Assembly: GCA_052118065.1 (NCBI GenBank)
Contig: JBQKHY010000005.1
Location: forward strand, 52,300-116,299
DNA from: Ruminococcoides sp052118065
GTDB lineage: Bacteria > Bacillota > Clostridia > Oscillospirales > Acutalibacteraceae
DNA: 64,000 nt
Direction of reading: 5' to 3'
Each line of letters begins with the position of its first letter. Position 1 is the first letter of the stretch. Of the stretch, positions 59,638 to 64,000 are shown piece after piece. The position numbers and the translations under genes were made by a program. Below the pieces are notes generated by a model. The model had not been told where the DNA came from. It saw nothing but the letters and a program-made list of their open reading frames with translations, and did not search any database.

Positions 59638-61905
59638 ATGAAATTTTTTACATTACCTGCAATTATAATTCTGTGTGCATTGTTGTGCGTAGTGTTGCTA
59701 ATTATAATCTTGTATAACCTTAAGAAACACAATTTAGGAGATGAAAATATGAGTGAAAATGAAGTAGTAAAAAAGGACAATGCACTTGAAAAATTTTTCA
59801 ACAAAAAATTATCCGACAAGAAGAAATGCTACATTAACAGAGAACTTTCTTGGCTAAAATTCAACAAAAGAGTTTTGGAAGAAGCTGACGATAAAGAAAA
59901 CCCATTATGCGAAAGACTGACTTTTCTATCAATCTTTCAAACAAACCTAGATGAATTCTTTATGGTTAGAATGGGCTCTCTCCACGATATGACTCTTTTA
60001 AAGAAAGAAATCAAAGAGAACAAAACAAAAATGACACCATCAGAGCAGTTCTCAGCTTGTTTAAGTGATATTAGAGATACTCTACCTGTAAAGGAAAAGA
60101 TATACTATTCCTTAATGCAAGAATGTTCAGAACAGGGTGTTTCTTTACTTCACTTTGAGCAGTTAACTGCTAATGAAAAGAAATACTTTAAACAGTATTT
60201 TGCAATGGAGGTTGAACCACTACTTTCAACAATTGTTGTAGGCAGAAAGCAACCATTCCCATTCTGCAACAACAAGGAGCTTTATGTTGTTGCAGAACTA
60301 AGAAAGAAAAGTGACAAGGCTAAAATCGGTATTATCCCTTGTAGCTTTAACCTAATGGAAAGACTTATTAAAGTACCTAACCGAGATGGTGCTTATATTT
60401 TAGGTGAAGAACTTATCCTTAACTTTGCATCAAAGGTATTTAAAAAGTATGAAGTTCGCTCAAAGTCAATTATTCGTGTTACCAGAAATGCAGATATTGA
60501 TGCTGACAGTATTGATGATGAAGAGCTTGACTATCGTGAACATATGGCTGAAGTTATCAGACAAAGAAGAAAACTATGCCCTATTAGATTAGAGTCAACT
60601 AATACTCTAAGTGATATTATGACAAAGTGGCTTTGTCAGCAACTTGACCTACCTACAGAACAAATTTTTGTTTCTTCTGTACCGGCTGACTTATCATTTG
60701 TATTTAAGATTCAGGATATGCTAAGAAACAAAACTGAACTATTCTACAAGAGAAGAGTGCCACAAACACCACTTGACTTTATCAGTGTTAAAAGGGTTGC
60801 CAAGGAAATTGAAAAGAAAGATTGCCTAATCTCTCTACCATATGAAACCATCAATCCTTTCCTAAATCTACTGAGACAATCAGCAGTTGACCCACAGGTT
60901 GTATCAATCAAAATGACTTTATACAGACTTGCAAAGAACAGTAAAGTTGTAGAGGCATTAGTTGAGGCTGCTGAAAACGGCAAGCAGGTTGATGTACTTG
61001 TTGAACTAAAGGCTAGATTTGATGAAGAAAACAACATTGGTTGGTCAAGACGACTTGAAGATGCAGGTTGTCATGTTATCTATGGTATCGACAAACTAAA
61101 GGTTCATTCAAAGTTATGCTTAATTACAAGAAAAAGCAAAAAAGGCATTGAGTACATTACACAGATTGGTACAGGTAACTATAACGAAAAAACTGCCAGA
61201 CTATATACCGATTTACAGATTCTCACATCTAACAGCGAAATCGGTATAGAGGCAAACAAAGTGTTCACAGCATTATCATTTGGTGAAGTTGTAGAGGAAA
61301 CTAACCACCTAATGGTTGCACCAAAATGTTTACAGAACAAGGTTCTTGCACTAATTGATGATGAAATTGAAAAGGCTAGAACAGGTAGAGAAGCATACAT
61401 TGGCTTAAAGCTAAATTCACTAACAGATAAGAAGATTATTGATAAGCTGATTGAAGCCTCAAATGCCGGTGTAAAAATTGATATGGTTATTCGTGGCATC
61501 TGTTGTTTACAATCCGGAATTCCTGGTTATACTAATAATATAAGAATTATCAGCATTGTTGGTAGATTTTTGGAACACTCAAGAATTTATATTTTCGGTA
61601 AAGGTGAAGAAGAAAAAATGTATATTTCTTCTGCTGACTTTATGACAAGAAATACTCTAAGGAGAGTTGAAGTTGCTGCTCCTATTTATGATGAAAAGAT
61701 TAAGCACAGACTAAACCACTTCTTTAACACAATGCTTATTGATAACTGTAAAGCAAGAGTACAGTGTGCTAACGGTGAATATGAAAAGGTAGTAAATGAG
61801 TTTCCAAAGACAAATTCACAGGAACTATTCTACGAAGAAGCATATAACAATGTTGAATCAATCAAGGAAGAAAAAGAAAACAGAAATCAGGAGGTATCCT
61901 TATGA
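59638..61905 (+). CDS. ppk: Polyphosphate kinase 1 with an N-terminal membrane anchor
   Basis: 755 residues. Residues 1-28 are a transmembrane helix (LPAIIILCALLCVVLLIIIL), unusual for PPK1. The enzyme proper starts near residue 64 (CYINRELSWLKFNKRVLEEA). The autophosphorylated His490 (VHSKLCLI) and second essential His647 (LEHSRIYIFG) are spaced 157 residues, exactly as E. coli H435/H592. It reversibly makes inorganic polyphosphate from ATP. Two starts look usable: 59638 (AGGAGA upstream) and 59749 (AGGAG nine bases before ATGAGTG), the latter giving a soluble 718-residue form. Its stop overlaps the pfkA start. Confidence 0.95.
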   Translation: MKFFTLPAIIILCALLCVVLLIIILYNLKKHNLGDENMSENEVVKKDNALEKFFNKKLSDKKKCYINRELSWLKFNKRVLEEADDKENPLCERLTFLSIFQTNLDEFFMVRMGSLHDMTLLKKEIKENKTKMTPSEQFSACLSDIRDTLPVKEKIYYSLMQECSEQGVSLLHFEQLTANEKKYFKQYFAMEVEPLLSTIVVGRKQPFPFCNNKELYVVAELRKKSDKAKIGIIPCSFNLMERLIKVPNRDGAYILGEELILNFASKVFKKYEVRSKSIIRVTRNADIDADSIDDEELDYREHMAEVIRQRRKLCPIRLESTNTLSDIMTKWLCQQLDLPTEQIFVSSVPADLSFVFKIQDMLRNKTELFYKRRVPQTPLDFISVKRVAKEIEKKDCLISLPYETINPFLNLLRQSAVDPQVVSIKMTLYRLAKNSKVVEALVEAAENGKQVDVLVELKARFDEENNIGWSRRLEDAGCHVIYGIDKLKVHSKLCLITRKSKKGIEYITQIGTGNYNEKTARLYTDLQILTSNSEIGIEANKVFTALSFGEVVEETNHLMVAPKCLQNKVLALIDDEIEKARTGREAYIGLKLNSLTDKKIIDKLIEASNAGVKIDMVIRGICCLQSGIPGYTNNIRIISIVGRFLEHSRIYIFGKGEEEKMYISSADFMTRNTLRRVEVAAPIYDEKIKHRLNHFFNTMLIDNCKARVQCANGEYEKVVNEFPKTNSQELFYEEAYNNVESIKEEKENRNQEVSL

Positions 61906-62960
61906 GAGTTGGCTTATTAACTAGTGGTGGAGATTGTCAAGCACTTAACCCTACAATGAGAGGTGTTGTACTTACATTAAAGAACCTTTCGAAAAAGGTG
62001 GAAATCATTGGTTTTGCTAACGGTTATAAAGGACTTATCTATAACCACTACAGCATTATGTCACCATCTGCTTTTGTAAATATTCTTAATCAAGGTGGTA
62101 CAATCTTAGGTACATCAAGAGAACCTTTTAAACACATTACAGAACCTGATGAAAACGGTGTTGATAAGGTTAAGGCTATGGTAGAAAACTACAAAAAGCT
62201 TGACTTAGACTGTCTTGTTGTACTGGGTGGTAACGGTTCAATCAAAACTGCAAACCTACTTTCTGAAAAAGGTCTAAATGTTATTGCATTGCCTAAAACT
62301 ATTGATAATGACATTTACGGTACAGACATTACCTTTGGTTTTGACAGTGCAATTAGTGTTGGCACTAATGTAATTGACAACATTAGAACAACTGCACAAA
62401 GTCACAATAGAACTTTCATTGTTGAGCTTATGGGTCACAAAGTCGGTTGGTTAGGTTTGTACTCAGCTATTGCCGGTGGTGCTGACATTGTTCTAATTCC
62501 TGAAAAGCCATTTTCAATTAATAAGATTGCCGAAGTAATCAATAACAACAAAAAAGGTTACACAATCATTGTTGCATCTGAGGGTGCAATGACTAAAGAA
62601 ATGACTAAAATGCCTAAGAAAGAGAGAAAGAAACTTCTCAGCAAAAATAACAATTCTATTGCAACTTATATTGCATCAGAACTTGAAAAGCTAGGCATTG
62701 TGGAAGTTAGAACCACTATTGCAGGTCACACTCAGCGTGGTGGTGAACCAACACCATATGACAGAATTTTATCCACAAGACTTGGTGCAAAAGGTGCTGA
62801 ACTAATCATTAGCAAAAATTACGGCAACCTTGTTGTATTTAAAGATAATGAAATAAGCTACATTCCACTAAGTGAAACTGCCGGTATGCTAAAGACAATT
62901 GATGACAATTCACCGATTATTAAGGAATGTGAAAATCTGGGAATTTCTTTTTGCGACTAA
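61902..62960 (+). CDS. pfkA: 6-phosphofructokinase
   Basis: 352 residues. PFK fold: LLTSGGDCQALNPTMRG, GGTILGTSRE, LVVLGGNGSI, PKTIDNDIYG, ELMGHKVGWL and VRTTIAGHTQRGG. The specificity positions read Gly112 (E. coli Gly104) and Lys132 (E. coli Gly124), the Gly/Lys pairing of ATP-using clade III (X) enzymes, not the Asp/Lys of PPi enzymes. Asn111 replaces the Mg-binding Asp103 of E. coli. It overlaps ppk by ATGA, with AGGAGG inside the ppk end, so its translation depends on ppk. It phosphorylates fructose 6-phosphate in glycolysis. Confidence 0.92.
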   Translation: MRVGLLTSGGDCQALNPTMRGVVLTLKNLSKKVEIIGFANGYKGLIYNHYSIMSPSAFVNILNQGGTILGTSREPFKHITEPDENGVDKVKAMVENYKKLDLDCLVVLGGNGSIKTANLLSEKGLNVIALPKTIDNDIYGTDITFGFDSAISVGTNVIDNIRTTAQSHNRTFIVELMGHKVGWLGLYSAIAGGADIVLIPEKPFSINKIAEVINNNKKGYTIIVASEGAMTKEMTKMPKKERKKLLSKNNNSIATYIASELEKLGIVEVRTTIAGHTQRGGEPTPYDRILSTRLGAKGAELIISKNYGNLVVFKDNEISYIPLSETAGMLKTIDDNSPIIKECENLGISFCD

Positions 62961-62974
62961 TTCCTTTTACACTA

Positions 62975-63003
62975 AGCAACCCACCATATGGTGGGTTGTT
63001 GCT
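62975..63003 (+). terminator. Probable terminator of ppk-pfkA
   Basis: CAACCCACCA / TGGTGGGTTG perfect palindrome, extended by GC/GC; the T-rich tail is short (TTGCTATTTATA). Confidence 0.65.
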
Positions 63004-63044
63004 ATTTATAGGGTTTTCGGCTACAATAATACTGAGGTGATAAT

Positions 63045-63845
63045 ATGGAATACATTACACTAAATAATCAAGTAACAATGCCCATTTTAGGACTAGGCAC
63101 ATATCGGTTAAAAGGTAAAAGTGGTATTGAAACAATCAAAAATGCCATTAACTTAGGTTACACTCTGATTGATACTGCTCAAATGTATCAAAATGAAAAA
63201 GAAGTAGGCATTGCCATAAAAGAAAGTAATGTTAATAGGGAAAATCTATTTATCACCACAAAAATATGTACACCAAACACAACATATGAAAAAGCAGAAA
63301 AGGCAATTGATGTTTCACTAAAAAATTTGCAAACAGATTATATAGATTTACTGCTAATTCACGAACCATACGATACATCAACAGAAATGTACAAAGCCTT
63401 TGAAAATGCATATAAAACCGGTAAAATCAGGGCAATAGGTATTTCTAATTTTAATGAAAGTGAATATCTGGAATTTATCAAAAATTGCAATATTATTCCG
63501 TCAATAAACCAAGTCGAATGTCATATTTTATATAACAAAAAAGAACTGCAACATACTATGAAAAAGTACGGTACAATTCTAATGGGATATAGTCCTTTTG
63601 CACAAGGGAAAGGCAATTTATTTGTGGATAATGACATAATAAATATAAGGGAGAAATACAACAAAACTTCTTCACAAGTAATGTTGCGATACCTTATTCA
63701 AAGAGGAATCCCTACCATCCCTAAAGCATCATCAGTTGAAAGATTGAATGAAAATCTTGATGTTTTTGACTTCACTCTAAATGATAATGATATGCAAATC
63801 ATCAATTCCAAGAATCAAAATAAATCCTTCTTCGGTTGGGATTGA
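63045..63845 (+). CDS. Aldo/keto reductase
   Basis: 266 residues, a TIM barrel. Catalytic tetrad Asp43 (LIDTAQMY), Tyr48, Lys73 (FITTKI) and His106 (LLIHEPYD), followed by GKIRAIGISNFNESEYLEFI and the NADPH site IPTIPKASSVERLNENLDVF. Reduces aldehydes or ketones, most like the 2,5-diketo-gluconate reductase/YtbE-type group. The end is complete but short after the cofactor site. AGGTGA precedes the ATG. Single gene. Confidence 0.93.
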   Translation: MEYITLNNQVTMPILGLGTYRLKGKSGIETIKNAINLGYTLIDTAQMYQNEKEVGIAIKESNVNRENLFITTKICTPNTTYEKAEKAIDVSLKNLQTDYIDLLLIHEPYDTSTEMYKAFENAYKTGKIRAIGISNFNESEYLEFIKNCNIIPSINQVECHILYNKKELQHTMKKYGTILMGYSPFAQGKGNLFVDNDIINIREKYNKTSSQVMLRYLIQRGIPTIPKASSVERLNENLDVFDFTLNDNDMQIINSKNQNKSFFGWD

Positions 63846-64000
63846 GTTTCAAATTTTGTCTGTGAGTGGATATTATTCTGTAGGTCTATAAATTAGGATT
63901 TGTAGTGCTATTTGATAGTTTCAGCTAATATGGAATTGTAAATGAATTTACAATTCCAATCACTCCTTCCGTCTTTGCCTACGCAAAGCCACCTCCCTCA
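63846..64000. repeat. Intergenic repeat region, cut by the window end
   Basis: No ORF. A perfect 13-bp inverted repeat TGGAATTGTAAAT / ATTTACAATTCCA with a two-base centre (63931-63958) is followed by CACTCCTTCCG...CCACCTCCCTCA (63961-64000), which has an inner TTTGC/GCAAAG stem. The CCTTCC...CCTCCC layout resembles one end of the 50020-50250 element read backwards, so this is probably the start of a related repeat. Confidence 0.55.

Overview
The window looks like chromosome from a low-GC Gram-positive anaerobe of the class Clostridia, probably a gut Oscillospiraceae/Ruminococcaceae relative. Reasons: strong AGGAGG/AGGTGA ribosome binding sites, textbook sigma-A promoters, intrinsic terminators after almost every operon, pyruvate:ferredoxin oxidoreductase, a hrcA-grpE-dnaK-dnaJ cluster behind CIRCE, many Ig-like/fibronectin secreted proteins, and Clostridia-typical families (DUF815, DUF5662, CpXC, C_GCAxxG_C_C, DUF6465). 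Family names come from reading the proteins; no database was searched. No phage, transposase, CRISPR array or defence island is visible.

Layout. 1-3010: end of a substrate-binding lipoprotein gene, a DUF815 ATPase, a lone 5S rRNA gene, and an RlmN/Cfr-like radical SAM gene with its own promoter between two identical 24-bp direct repeats. 3050-7560: two secreted/envelope proteins (one an L,D-transpeptidase) and a DUF5662-HD pair. 7600-10400: a probable Nif11-like peptide, an AEC permease, a WYL regulator and a small membrane protein, linked by a duplicated 47-bp regulatory element. 10400-13500: histone-like protein, mgtE behind a structured leader RNA, nth. 13500-19700: HAD hydrolase, orphan solute-binding lipoprotein, a three-gene envelope operon, a protein kinase divergent from a small regulator-like protein, tatD. 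19700-23950: metG, initiator tRNA, a probable small RNA with two tandem hairpins, FliB-like protein, lipoprotein.

23970-28870: heat-shock operon. 28970-32500: small membrane protein, rpsT, prmA, Mrp ATPase. 32550-39730: ten-FN3 secreted protease-like protein, valS, CpXC protein. 39870-46990: Pr6Pr protein, SseB-like protein, redox-type protein, lipoprotein, leuCD, membrane protein. 47138-53553: lipid and envelope genes (cardiolipin synthase, YbhN-like protein, pssA, psd) with tRNA-Thr and a MITE-like repeat. 53681-64000: PFOR, CorC-like CBS protein, acyltransferase, overlapping polyphosphate kinase and phosphofructokinase genes, aldo/keto reductase, and the edge of a second intergenic repeat.

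Functional themes are membrane lipid synthesis (cls, pssA, psd, ybhN-like), protein quality control, translation (5S, two tRNAs, metG, valS, rpsT, prmA, rRNA methylase-like protein) and central energy metabolism (PFOR, ppk-pfkA). The least explained elements are the 22275-22420 small RNA, the mgtE leader, the WYL/Nif11-like locus with its repeated hairpin, and the direct-repeat-bounded RlmN/Cfr-like gene.
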